A stretch of 64,000 nucleotides of DNA from Siphonodentalium dalli (taxonomy: Eukaryota; Mollusca; Scaphopoda; Gadilida; Siphonodentaliidae), in contig CP136064.1 of NCBI GenBank assembly GCA_032622095.1, forward strand, positions 181,508,011-181,572,010, written 5' to 3'. A model generated the notes under the pieces. That model was given only the letters and a program-made list of their open reading frames with translations, did not search any database and was not told the origin of the DNA. The position numbers and the translations under genes were made by a program. Below, in pieces: positions 21,830 to 33,591 of this stretch (positions are counted from its first letter, which is position 1; the number at the start of each line of letters is the position of its first letter).

Positions 21830-24800
21830 GCTCCTGTTTCGAGATACCTTTGGGTCTACTGTTGTATCATCACCATCTATGTGTTTGCTATGTGTGCAGT
21901 CTATTCCAGTCTGGGGATGCTGTCTTGAAATGATTGTCTGTGTTCATGTGAGATGCGTGGTTAACCAGAGCGGTGTTAGGCTTATGCATGACGTTTGCAA
22001 AATGCTATGAGGTCTTATACAGGTAATATGAACTTTCCATTGACCCTGCCCACCAGGAATGAGAATTCATTGACTGCCAAAGCTGACTCAATCGATTTAA
22101 TGTCAAAGGCTCGAGGACAGTTATCTTGAATGGACCACTATACCCCTTTGACTAGTTTCTAGGGCTATGTTTGAAGATTAAGGTTTTCGTCATTCCATTC
22201 TTATTTTTCACAGGTATATTTGGATTGAGACATTTGACTTGGCATTCAGCTAGGTTTCCCGGAGGCGGGAGCCCACCTTGTTAGGAGCTCCATCACTGTT
22301 TTAGCTCCAATTCATCGGGGCAGCCACCCTTTATCCGTTGCACGCGAATATGTGGCGATTTGCTTTTTATGACTACTTTGTGGTGGATTGCCAGGTGCGC
22401 AATGCAGTGGGCTGGCTCTTCAGCGGATGGCAAGTTTGGTCAATGTGGCCACGGCGGATTACACCCTACATCCCGATGATCACTAATTACTCACCGGCCT
22501 AGAATGGATGAACTTAATGTTTTTCACACATAATATTCAATAATCAACATAGTTCTCGTCAGTATAAGCTCTGTTTGTGTCTGATAACCGACAATTTCTC
22601 GATTACTTTATATTTCCATTTTATAAACCGTACTTTTCTTCGCGATTGTTTTCTTCCAGTGCACCAAACTAGCATTGACCGGAAGCGAACCCCCACCGTG
22701 AGTCCGTCGTGAAATATGACATATTTCGTCGGAATACGGTACTTTCCCATTTATAAATTTGTTTTTTAATATATAAAACATGTAAGTTTTCTAGTTATGT
22801 ACTTTGGGTCATAATACGACATCTTGTAATCTCGCTTTCGACTGGAGTAGTAATTCTAATCTTTTAGAGTATCAACATTTTCATCTGTAAACGGTACAAA
22901 ACTTATCTAAATCGTGGATAATCAGGCGATGAAATTAATTCCAACGACTTGAACAAACGGTCAGCATCTATTTCACATCTTACATTTGCCCGATAGACGG
23001 ATCGATTTGCTTTCGTGGCAGAATTTCATGTACCTGCCACGAATTCATAAATGACAACATCAGGAACATGTGTCTACAATAGTAATATGGCGACTAGCTC
23101 CCCAAGAAAAACTGACTGACAGGTTTTAGCGGACGTTTTTCACACGTTACCGTAAACACTAATCAAAAGAATTGTTCCATGGCTCTTCATTGTATGTCAC
23201 TTTTCATAATGGGCTGCCTAATGTTACTGTTGAGATATAGTTTTTTTTTTACATTTGACTGCCCAAACATTGTCATAATAGTGCAGATATCTTCTGTTTC
23301 CAAGTCACTTTTCTGGTACATAAAGCTTTTTAGTTCACATCTATTAGTGCCCCCCCCCCCTTTACCACGATGTATGCTCTAATTTTTCTCATGTTGTTAT
23401 GTCTATTTATGTCTGATTTTAGGTGGACAGGGGCATTTTTGTCAGCCCGTTTGTTCGACATTTTTCGTGAAACGGACTTTTCCATCCCCTTAATTCAATT
23501 CCGTTGGGTTATTCTGGTCATCATATAGGATATTCGCGTTGTTCCTATTACAAAATCTGTGACATAATAGTTATGTATGCGGGCACATAGGTTATCATGT
23601 AGATTGAGCGGATTTCTACGACACTATGGTCATGTTCAAAATAATTATTATTTTAGATTTGATCATTGTGGTCCAGCGAGCGGGGTTTTGTGCTATGAGG
23701 GCTAATTAGCCTCACGAGGACTGAACTCGTTTGGGTCGTGATTCTTTCGCGTTAACTTTACTCAGACGAGATTGGTTGCATACATGCTTACTTATCAATG
23801 AATTTATAGTAACTTATGCCTTCCTTCAAGGTTGGGGCAGACCATTTGCCATGGCAGGATTCTCATCGTGACAATTCATACTATATGGGTATCACCCGCA
23901 GTCTATCAATATCCTAGGAATTTTGGGTAGATCCCACCACATTGCGACCGGTTGCCATAGCACCTTCTTTGCGGAAATTTATGAGGTTGGGGGCTGTAAT
24001 TTCGCTATATGCTGTTATGTTTGAATATAATATAAATGGTTTTTCTAAAGCTAAATGATCCAGGGCTATTTTCCAACATCTGAAACTAACCTTGCTCTCA
24101 AATCTTCCTTCAGCCTGTGGGCGCCATTCAAAATGGCCACCGAACCACCCTTTCTAATGTTACAATGCTTACTTTTCTATAACTTTATAGCCATGTACGC
24201 GTTAATTTCATGCTGTGTCCGACTATTTGGCATGACGGAATTATCCAGGGACAACTCATGTTATACGGGTCATCAGTCGTGGTCTATACATCCTCCAAAA
24301 TAATTTGGTCACTGCCCCCAATTTGCGTCCGGGTGACGGGGCAACCCATTTTCGGAAAGTTATGCGTTTGGGGGCTGTATTTGCGCTTTCCGAGATGTCG
24401 ACATGCGACATTTTGAAACAAAAGCAATTAATTGCCACAAACTAGGGTCCAGGAATATATTTAAAATACTCGCGTTTCTTGTCTTTCCGCGGAAGTGGTA
24501 AAGATTCGCCTGCCATGGAGATTTCCAACCGAAGTCTTGTCTGCGCGTCTATGACTTCGGCTTCTCGGCGCCAACATTTTGGAACAATGACGTCACGGAG
24601 TCACGCGACCCCCGCGTGCCGCCAAAGATAGGTTACATCTTCCTGGACCCCTCGCTGCGTGATCGGCCTATCGACCGAATACCTGATACTAGGCGCAAAC
24701 ATTTAATTATAACCGATTCATTCGCTTCTTTCAAGTGCATGGATGGGGAAACCAACAACAAGTCTCAGCCTTTTCCGACGACATTCGGCAAGTTCCTTGT

Positions 24801-26081
24801 TCCGTGCGCTCGCGCAACAGTATGGCGATCAGACGGATTCGAACCTTGGTGTCGCTCTACTCCGTTTCACTCCATGACGTCACCATAAAACGACGTAAAA
24901 CCTCGTGGCGTTCTGACAATTTTACTGTGCCGCGTTTTTGCTATGTTTATTTTATGTGTTTTCGATTATTTGTTTGTCGCCGATTTCGCCATTTGTCGGG
25001 ATTCCCTGTTTCTATATTTAAAACTGGCATGCTCGTAGTGAGCCTCGGTTTCGATTTTTTCTCCCAGGTCAAAATTCGTCCGAGTTATGACAATAATAGA
25101 TCGACCTACATTTTCTCCATCAGAACTCTACATCAAAGAGTCTATGGACTCCTTCGGGACCTACCTAGACTTCATTTGGGTATTTTTACTTATATTTGGG
25201 AAGTTTGATCGTTTTTGGTTCGTGCGAAGACCTCTTTTTATCATGCGGGAAAAGACATTCAAAACGCGATTTCGTAATTCGACGCAATTGGCTGCATAGC
25301 CTAACCGTCAACCGAGTTCCGGGTCACATACGACGAATGACGTAACGCAAAACTATACGCATTGGTTGACATCGTTTGAAGAGTTTATTGTTACATAAAA
25401 TGATCGTTATTGATTAATTATTGATTAATTCTTGATATTTATTGTTGCATATTGGCTGTTATCAATATTTACATCAATGGTTTTAATTATTTCTTATAAT
25501 TGCTCCTTCGGTCGACTTTGACTATCGGAAAATGAAAATGAAAATATGCCGCTGTAAATACAAATGTAATCGATATTAAAGTCTCATCCTTTCGGCAACA
25601 TGGAATTGGTTTTAATTAAATGATTAATATTGTAATTTGCCTTTTATCGGTGATGAAATGCGATATGGTAATTGTCTTGTTTTGCTAACATTAAATTAAA
25701 TTACATAAATTAAGTAATATACAGTGAAATTATTTTTTAATTATTACCTTGTTGCGCACGTTGGCATCTCTCTGAGTGCATTTTAGTTTCTTTTTGGTTT
25801 CGTGAGTTACGTAATTGCAGTAGGGTCCTCAAGCTAATCGGCCGTAGCTCTTTACATAAATCATCACCAGCAATACGCTCAATTGTAGATATTTACTTCT
25901 CGATTCGGGACGCAGATTTCGGCGACTATACAACAAACCCATTTGTCATGGAGGGCCGCTGGATTTAATTAATCTATCATAATGACAGTGTCTTCTATCA
26001 GTTTGGATTTAAATAAAACACAAACGTAACAATACAAAACAAAACACAAGATGTCAGCATAACTCACTTTCTAACAATCGT
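21830..26081. other. Interior of the recombinase element; no gene recognised
   Basis: No ORF here has a recognisable domain. Two diverged direct repeats are visible at about 23826-24010 and 24190-24400; both contain a GxGGTTGGGGGCTGTA-like or GTTTGGGGGCTGTA phrase and a CATGGCAGGATT / CATGACGGAATT phrase. The frames at 24616-24888 and 24735-25208 overlap each other and match nothing I know. A C homopolymer occurs at 23350-23359. Confidence 0.45.
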
Positions 26082-26960
26082 GTGAGGAGGTACTCACAAG
26101 TGAGTCAGCACTTCTCCTTCTTCCCCCGGGCGGACAGCTCGGGTGACCCGTACACTCGTATGGTTACAGGTTGTACAAAATCGGTCCCCCATGATAGGTT
26201 GCTCTTTGAACTCGAATGGGAGAAGCTGGACAGTAGGCGGTATGTTAAACGAATGAGTATATTTTACGATATTGCAAACAGCAAAGCCCCCGCCTACTTA
26301 ACTCGGCTTCTTCCGTCAAAGGTTACGGATAACTGATTACGAACTGAGAAATACATCAAATTTATATCGTCCCATTTCAAATAGCAAATGAACAGATAAC
26401 ACTTTCTTCCCCATATGCGTTATGGATTGGAACAAATTGGCGGACAAAATAAATAACACAAAAAAAACATACAAACAAACAATCACAGGATGAACCATTC
26501 CACTCGATAGGTTCAAGAAAGCACTAGTAACTAAGCCATTCCAACTACCAACATGTTTTTCATATGGTAAACGGCTATTAAACATCCTTCATTGTAAACA
26601 GTGGTGTGAATGTGTTAATCTCCAAGCTGATAAACTTAAAAATTATATAGCAATTTCTGCTACAGGTAGGTGGGGACATGCTGTAGCGAATGCTTTCCAC
26701 TAATGTTTTGTATGCCAACCACACTTTGAAGAAAGAATTACACGCCGTAATAATCTTCTGCGCTTTCATATACAGTCAGTTATGGCACTTATATTTGGGG
26801 ACCCGAACTTCGAACAATTATAAACTGAACATATATCTTTCAAGCTGTGCAAAATTACTTCCGAGATACAACTTAAGAGGAAAATCCGACAAAGTTCTGT
26901 TAAGGCGCTCGAATCTTTTGAATGCAAATTGTACAAATGTTAACAATGCACCATGAGGTA
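26082..26960 (+). pseudogene. Decayed CR1/jockey-like LINE RT C-terminus inside the element
   Basis: The opening frame contains a basic run and then PHDRLLFELEWEKLDSRRY, KRMSIFYDIANSKAPAYL and TRLLPSKV, the C-terminal region of non-LTR RT proteins. Past the stop at 26334, other frames continue the same protein: FSYGKRLLNILHCKQWCECVN (about 26550-26615) resembles the conserved FGKRxxNILHxRLR block that precedes the terminal zinc knuckle. Several stops and frame changes make this an old fossil. Its decay contrasts with the near-identical ends of the surrounding element. Confidence 0.65.
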
Positions 26961-29559
26961 CATGTATCACATTTAAAACAGCTACTTGCAATCATTAATG
27001 AAATTATTTAGAATTGGTGGGGTGCTGAGACTATACACTATACTTCAAATAATATACAATGATCCACTGTCTGTATACACTTGTACATTATGTTATACCT
27101 ATCACGACAACCCACATTCTTATGTATCGGTGTTAAAACGGAAATTGGGAGAGGGGGTTATGTATAAGTGGATCGCACTTGTCCTCCAATCCCAATATGT
27201 ATTGTTATATACTTATTGGTAATAAATATGTTTACAGGAATACGGTCCTGAAAAAACAACAATAATATTTTCTTTCAATATACCGATAATATATATATAA
27301 AATGTCCATTGGGCGCATATAATCTAATATTCGGCCGCCAATCGTTCTTTTTATAACGACTAAATAAAAAATTCCGAAGTTAGCCGAAGATTTTGTTGTA
27401 GACGTAGTCACGTGATCGGCCCGATCACGTGATTGTCACATGTACACAGAAGCATAGCACGTGTTCGATCACGTGATAACTCATTGACAACGCATAGATC
27501 CGCATCGGCGGTGTTTTAAGTTTGCATGTAGTCGATCGCGGCCTTTGAAGATTGTCGTGTTATCACACTGCGAATGCAAAACTTCGCCGAAAACATCGCC
27601 GTTCTCGTAATTAACTGTCTTTATCGTGTTATTATTTTTATATGCATCGCGATGTGCTGTTACTATAAAGCCATGCCTGTATATTATTCAGTTTGGCGCG
27701 CATTTATCTATATAAACACGTGATGCATTTATATATTTTTTTTCGTTACCGGAATAGTCCAAGTTATATTATATATTCATATAAAGATTGCATATATATG
27801 CGAAGACTTGCACAGTTATTAGGCAATTATCATCTCGTAAACATTCCAATTTCCAGATGCCCTTAGTCGTGTGTGAATAAAGAGCGGTTCGTTTTAATTT
27901 GTTGTAACGCGGTAGAAAGAAAAAAAAAAAAAAATTCGGTTTATTGCTGTCGGATTTAATCAATTATAATCAATTCATTCATTACCAATATGATATGATA
28001 AATTCATTTTTTCTTGGTTATGAATCGTGTATATATTTGGGCAATATGGTGTTTATATATATTTCGGAATATTGCTTCCCACACCCCAACAATCTTGCCG
28101 ACTGTCACTGATGGAAATTCACTGCGTCTATGCATGGTTATTGGCCTATATAATTAGCACTCTAGCGATGCGGTCTATTGAATATCCAGGTCATAACTCG
28201 ACCTATGTGTCAATTACGCATAACAATAGGATTATAAAATATATAAACGTTCGCCGTGGTTCGTTTAAACACCCAGTCATATATAACACTTTTTGAAGAA
28301 GGGATAATAATCCAGTTTAATATGTAATCACATATACAAGCACTCTTTATTCGAAATATATCGTACTAGTGAACGCTCTTTATTGCGTCAAGGTAAAGAG
28401 ACTCGACTTAGAACAATTGTCATCGTGATTGTTTATTGATTACACAAATACAGGTCAATACAATCATGTACACGTATTTCCTATATGCATGCTTTATATA
28501 TCCTTCCAAGTCATAGCAATTCCCGCTTTATTAAACTCTTTTTATTCGTACCATATTAGGAAACCTATTAACATGGAACGCTCTTTATTGAGCCATGGTG
28601 AAGGAAATGGGGACTCGACTTAGTACAGTTGTCATCGTGAATTATTCATCAACATACTCCCCACTTTAACTGCAACTGTATGTATTAGTAACCATGACTG
28701 ACTCGTCAAATTAAACGCTCTTTATTTGGTGTATGTAATCGGTTTCTGATTTTGCGCAACGGGTTTCCCACAGGAATCCCGCCAAATGTCACGTAAACGA
28801 TCATCGTTTGGAAATGAATACAGCATTATACCTAACCGAGAGTCACTAGACCGGCCACAGCCGAAAACGCTGCATTTATATGGCATTGTCACGAATGAAT
28901 GATTGTAAATACGGGAATCTGGATTGCTTTATTCTTTGATCCAATTAAATAACATGAATAGATATTGAGAAAACGATTTTATATACATAAGATGGACAGA
29001 ATTACGAAAAGTATTTATATACAATATATACAGTGTGACAGATATACAACATCGCGAACACGCACCCGAATAATGTTCACTTGCCGGCTCGTGTTTTCAT
29101 AAGCTTTATTTTTGACACGAAAGTGTTATCTACCCCGCTCAATCGGCCTTCTATAGTTTTTGTCAAAACATTACCTTTCCAAACAGCACTTAAGATAAAT
29201 CACATGTGAAGATAACTCACCGTGCGATGACAATTCACCATGTGTACACAATGCTATTGATATGCCCCGCAGTAATTACATTACACTATCGCGCTGATAA
29301 TTAACTCCGACTCCGATTCCCTGTTTTTATATTAGTTTACCTCGCTTGACGTCATGCGAGGTTTTGCGACGGAGATAGCCGACAACCGATGGTGGTATTA
29401 TTTATTTATTTCTCGGCTTATTTATTACGCGATTTTTATGGGACTTGGATCATTGTGATCACAATAGGGGTGGCTTTCCGATGGAGTTTTTGTTGTTTCA
29501 TGAGGATAGTAATCCTTTAAACCAAACTCGGTTAGGCAATATTCCTCATGGGGAGTGGT
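26961..29559. other. Interior of the recombinase element; palindromes and motif repeats, no gene
   Basis: AT-rich. Noteworthy pieces: CACGTG palindromes at 27408-27472, an A homopolymer at 27918-27932, and a cluster of AACGCTCTTTATT motifs at about 28371, 28575 and 28713. The ORFs present are short and unrecognised. Confidence 0.45.
27408..27432. repeat. 25-bp perfect palindrome with CACGTG cores
   Basis: TCACGTGATCGG, one central C, then CCGATCACGTGA. Further CACGTG sites lie near 27459, 27468 and 27718. It could be a protein-binding cluster (E-box type) or a recombination-related structure; function unknown. Confidence 0.7.
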
Positions 29560-29890
29560 GTCGCGGTGATCGCATGGTATCCATAGGGTCGTGGTCCGGT
29601 TTTACCACTTGTTTGTCCGTCTGTCCGTCCGTCCGTCTGTCTGTAGACACTTTACGCATGGTGCTATAACTGACATCTTTTCACGCTGATCGGTGCCAAA
29701 TGTTGTGTATGCATTTCTCCGCACTAAATACAGATCGAAATCCGATATATTTTAAAGGATTATGGCCCATTGCCATTGCAATCATGCATGCTTCGACAAT
29801 TCACCCATTTTTCAGCTGTTAGGTTCCATATACTTGGTCTGAGTTCTCAACGCACGACTATAGATCGAGTTCGATTTTGGTTTGCTCCGA
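29560..29890 (+). repeat. GTCT-bearing dispersed repeat (copy inside element)
   Basis: A GGTCGTGGTCCGGTTTTACC segment, a TCTGTCCGTCCGTCCGTCTG run at 29615-29645, then TAGACACTTTACGCATGGTG and CTATAGATCGAGTTCGATTT. The same layout is seen at 47818-48290 and 51330-52060. Confidence 0.65.
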
Positions 29891-30344
29891 TATTCTTCAT
29901 GCCGTTCTGCCCCTTTGATTATTTTCTTCCTGTCTAACCATATATCTTAGTTGCATAGTATGCACTGTCCCGGTAGTCTGTTATAAAACCGGTTTACAAT
30001 GCCATGCAGTTTTTCCCCACATGTGTGTTGGCCATCATATGCGATATCATTGAGGGGAAGGTTTCTGCTATCATTTTTATACCCATGGTTAATTCCATTG
30101 CAGCTTAGAGGCCTAACCTGGTTTTACTGTTTAGTAGCATTACTGTGGGTGGTTAATGCAGTGATTGTGTTAAGTAGATGGTTGGTTGCTTCGGCTACCC
30201 TAGTTGGTGTGGGCGCTCGCCATGATGTACCGGTGGGTTTTGGTGCATCATACGGTGGTCTCCGGGCTATAACGGTCGTCATCCGGTACGGCGTGCTGGC
30301 CGGGGCGTCGGTTACGCCTCTTTTTATGACCTTAGTACTTGTTT

Positions 30345-30360
30345 TCTCCTTTTTTTTCAG
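30345..30360 (+). promoter_or_regulatory. Candidate splice acceptor before recombinase ORF
   Basis: CTCCTTTTTTTTCAG immediately precedes an ATG at 30361. The long pyrimidine tract plus CAG fits an animal 3' splice site, so the recombinase transcript may carry an upstream intron. No donor was identified. Confidence 0.4.
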
Positions 30361-31877
30361 ATGCCAAAAGCGACAGCAATGACCAGACACCGATTAGTAC
30401 CCGACGTCCCGGTGGAAGTGGTTGGGCCATCGCGGGGGACCATGCATGCATTACCAGCCGGCGTCCCTGCCCGTTCGAAGGGGATGCCCGCCAGGAGTGG
30501 TACATATTCTACGGCCGCGCCTTCAATTGTTCGTCCCGTACGGCCGCGGGTCACGCGTGTGCCTGGCAGTGTGCGTCATAGGTCGGTGCGGTCGACTCCA
30601 GCGTCATCGGTTGGTGCGCGATCGTCGTGTGGTCGGGTGCGTGCTGTGGTCATGTCCGAAGAGGTTGCAGCGGTCGCTGCTTCGGCCGATATTCGCGGGG
30701 AAGACGAGCAGTGTGTTTTCCGGGTCAGTATAGCGGGCCTCTCCTCTCAATCCCGTTAGTGCTTTCTGCAGAGGACAAGGCGCGTCTGGCTCCAAAGTTG
30801 CAGGACGCATGGCTGGGACTTGGTGGCATCGTCTCCCGTTCAGGGTGCCGCGGTCCCTCGTCGGCATTAGGACAGCCACAGACTTACGCTACTGTGGCTT
30901 CTGATCTCGATTTTCCACCGGCTGGCCCCATGGGCCGACCCGGAACAGACTCCGTTGCCTGCGTCGCTGACCATCGACACCTTGTGGGAACTATGACTCG
31001 GTTACTCGATGCTGCCCTTACTTGTTCATCTCGGCAGTATACGCCCGAAAGGGTTTTTTTTGTTCAGTTTGCTTCCCGCTTTAACGTCCGTCCATATCCG
31101 CCCGTTCACGTGAGCACGCTGGGGCTCTTTCTCGCACATCTTTTCCAGATCGGGTATAGCACCGCCACGGTGCGTAGTGTTTTGTCGGTCATCGCATATC
31201 AGCACAATATTCAGGGCTTAGCGACTCCCACTACACATTTCCGGATTCACAAAATGCTCGCGGGCTTTCAACGCTTGCGCCCGAGCGGCGACCCGCGCCG
31301 ACCAATTACTGTTCCCATGTTACACTCTATGATCGCTGTATTGCCCTGTTGCGTGGCATCACACACGGAATTGTCCTTTTACGCGCACTATTCGTATTCG
31401 CGTTCTACGCGCTGGCCCGTATTGGCGAAATGTGCACTTCACTCTCTGCCCCTCATCTAACTGTCCTGCTCGTTTCCGATGTCACGGTCACGCCCGCCTC
31501 CATCGACATCTGCTTCCGGCATGTCAAGCACGGAGTTAATAGATTGCCCCAAGTGGTCGCTATTGGCAAGTTAGAGGATCCCACCTTTTGTCCGCATTCC
31601 CATTTCCGTCTTCACTAAACATCGCGTTTCGACGGCGGGCCCCTTCTTCTGCTCACCGGACGGTCGGGGCATAACACGGGCGCATTTCAATGCCGTTCTC
31701 CGGAGAGTGTTGTCAATTCTGCGATTGGATGACCGGGATTTCAAGTCTCACTCCTTTCGGATAGGCGGGGCATGCTTGGCAGCATCGCGGGGTTACTCCG
31801 ATGAACAAATCCGGATGCTCGGGCGCTGGACATCCGATGCGTTTCGCAAGTACATCCGTCCTCCGCCGTTGTCATAA
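30361..31877 (+). pseudogene. Tyrosine recombinase (frame-disrupted)
   Basis: Encodes a tyrosine-type site-specific recombinase, which would cut and rejoin DNA through a 3'-phosphotyrosine. The start is taken as the ATG at 30361 after a splice-acceptor-like tract. The N-terminal ~130 residues are Arg/Pro/Ser-rich. The SAM-like core-binding domain (about 31035-31285) includes FVQFASRFNV, LGLFLAHLF and STATVRSVLSVI. The catalytic domain has ALARIGEM (first Arg codon at 31418), HSFRIGGA (His 31749, Arg 31758), LGRWTSDAF (Trp 31827) and KYIRP (Tyr 31851), with stop at 31875. The frame changes near 30720-30760, near 31335 and back near 31590; the last two cancel. All key residues survive, so sequencing error or recent decay are both possible. 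The gene is GC-rich, unlike its AT-rich surroundings. It resembles recombinases of DIRS/Ngaro and related animal families. Confidence 0.85.
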
Positions 31878-32290
31878 CAAGAGTTCCGCGATTGGCCGTT
31901 TCCGTTCGTGCGTCTTGCCACCCTCGTATATCAGTCACAGCGGCCGAGCGGGCACCCTTCCATCAATGCCGGGCGTCGTTATCTGCAGTTCCGTTTGCCG
32001 ACTCGACGGGCACGCACAGTCAGATTTCCGCGACTGGGAGGGGTTTGGCAGGGTTATCCGGCCTGTAAGTCGTGTCGCAGCACGCGTGGGGGATCTCGCT
32101 GCCCGGTCTCTCCCTGTCCTTTGTTTTCATGTTTTCCGACCCCCCCCCCTAATTTTCTGTTTCAAGCAGGGCCCGAGCGTTGTCCGCGTATGCGCTACCC
32201 AGTTTACATGTACTTCATGGCCCGGTTTCCGTTTCATGTCCGACCGACATCCGCCCCCTGCCTCTGCTGGTGGTGCGCAATGGTTGCACT
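31878..32290 (+). other. GC-rich 3' flank of recombinase gene
   Basis: High-GC continuation with overlapping frames (31801-32376, 31908-32306) that show no domain; I treat these as shadows. A C homopolymer lies at about 32140-32148. Confidence 0.5.
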
Positions 32291-32299
32291 GGTTGCACT

Positions 32300-32930
32300 G
32301 TGCTAGTGATGGTTTTTTGGTTGTTAATTGTAGCGCCGGTTTCACTGTTCCAGTGATGGTTTGTTTTGGTGGTTAATATTTAATTTTTTTAAGCGCTCAT
32401 CAGTCTCTGGTGGCGCCGGTTTCACTGTTCCCCAGTGATGGTTTGTGTTTTCTTTTTCACTGTTACAGTGATAGTTTTTTTTTGGTTATTCTTCACTATT
32501 GGTTTTTTGGTGATTCACTTTTATAGTGATGGTTATTTGGTTGCGCTCACCAGTCTATGGTAGCGCTGGTTTCACTGTTACAGTGATGGTTTTTTGGTGG
32601 TTAATATTTATTTTTTTTCAGCGCTCATCAGTCTCTGGTAGCGCCGGTTTCACTGTTTCAGTGACGGTTTTTTGGTGGTTAATATTTATTTTTTTCAGCG
32701 CTCATCAGTCTCTGGTAGCGCCGGTTTCACTGTTCCAGTGATGGTTTGTGTTTTCTTTTTCGCTGTTACAGTGATAGTTTTTTTTTGGTTATTCTTCACT
32801 ATTGGTTTTTTGGTTATTTTTTTTCCGCGCTCATCAGTCTCTGGTAGCGCCGGTTTCACTTTTATAGTGACTATTTTTGGTGGGTTTTTTTCAGCGCTAA
32901 TCAGTCTCTGTGGTTGCAGTGGGTTTTTCT
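32300..32930 (+). repeat. Tandem hairpin array downstream of recombinase
   Basis: About eight copies of a ~75-base unit: CAGCGCTCATCAGTCTCTGG, TAGCGCCGGTTTCACTGTT(A/C)CAGTGATGG, then a T- and G-rich stretch. In each copy CACTG and CAGTG form a small stem (TCACTGTTACAGTGA). Copies are near 32330, 32410, 32460, 32570, 32650, 32728, 32765 and 32860. The array lies between the recombinase gene and repeat B1. Confidence 0.75.
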
Positions 32931-33060
32931 CATTTCCGTAATTTGCGTAATTTTACACTTTCTTTTTATAGGTGGGTTCTTTTCTCAGTCTTTATACTGG
33001 TTTTTGTATTGGCTTCTGGTGGGTGTATGCCGAGCTCGCGTCCAACACTTCACTCGGCAA

Positions 33061-33242
33061 GTGGCGTGGTACACCCAGGTTGCATATTGTTCAATCGGGG
33101 CCGCGCCACATGCCGATGGTCGTCTTAATTTCGGTAATTCGATTAAAGAATTGCCATTACGCAAATATGTCTTAGTCTTTAATTATTTAGCCCAACAGTG
33201 GTACCCAGGGAATTGTCGTAAAGTAGGGAGATAGGATATAAA
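33061..33242 (+). repeat. Terminal repeat B1
   Basis: 182 bases from GTGGCGTGGTACACCCAGG to AGATAGGATATAAA. It matches 33592-33773 except one base (GGTCGTC versus GGTTGTC). It joins A2 directly, giving GGATATAAAATAAATTTT at the border. Confidence 0.95.
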
Positions 33243-33469
33243 ATAAATTTTACGAAGGAAAAGATTTTTATAGACGGTCGACCTTAATATTGTATCGACC
33301 TGCGACCGGGGTCAGCGGTTTAGAAATTTCGAGGTCAAGTGAACATCTGAGCGCCAACCACGAGAAAGTCGGGTACCTTAATTGATTGATTGTCTTCGTG
33401 GTGACGTTGTCGATATCCGACTGCCCATTCAAACGAATTTCGCACAGACCACAAGGTCAATAATTTCTA
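33242..33469 (+). repeat. Terminal repeat A2
   Basis: 228 bases, one mismatch to A1 at 21602-21829. It follows B1 with no spacer. Confidence 0.95.
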
Positions 33470-33544
33470 CCCGCCATCCCACCCTTTCAGGTGTGGGCTT
33501 CTGCCCCCCCCCCCCCTCTTCCTCCAGTGACTGGTTAGTGCTTA

Positions 33545-33573
33545 GTATGGCACGGCCCGGTGCCGTGCCATAC
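33545..33573. repeat. Perfect 12-bp hairpin between A2 and B2
   Basis: GTATGGCACGGC (33545-33556), loop CCGGT, GCCGTGCCATAC (33562-33573), followed by TTTTTT. The shape, a GC-rich stem then a T run, stands out in this AT-rich DNA. Confidence 0.85.
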
Positions 33574-33591
33574 CTTTTTTGGTTTAGGCGT

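Larger units (their letters stand above)
21602..33242 (+). mobile_element. Large tyrosine-recombinase element with A/B ends (11.6 kb)
   Basis: The left end is the 228-bp sequence A (21602-21829) and the right end the 182-bp sequence B (33061-33242). Exactly at the right border a second A (33242-33469) begins, and 122 bases later a second B (33592-33773) follows. A1/A2 and B1/B2 each differ at a single base, so the repeats are recent or kept alike by exchange. Inside, near the right end, is a tyrosine recombinase gene followed by an array of small hairpins. The remaining ~8 kb shows a decayed LINE piece, a GTCT-type dispersed repeat and no RT, RNase H or gag of its own. Ngaro/PAT retroelements have A1-ORFs-B1A2B2 order, but the missing RT and the 122 bp between A2 and B2 argue for a DNA element or a degenerate relative. 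The unit limits are inferred from the repeats. Confidence 0.65.

Noticed and set aside
29999-30382. 127-residue ORF with hydrophobic stretches upstream of the recombinase
   Set aside because: No recognisable domain. It overlaps a minus-strand frame and runs through a splice-acceptor-like pyrimidine tract, so it is more likely 5' non-coding sequence.
30723-30771. Tiny intron (GTCAGT...CTGCAG) in the recombinase gene
   Set aside because: Only about 48 bases, and joining the ends does not restore the downstream frame. A frameshift is the simpler reading.
32526-32941. ORFs of 71-89 residues downstream of the recombinase
   Set aside because: They are translations of the tandem hairpin units; no protein family is visible.
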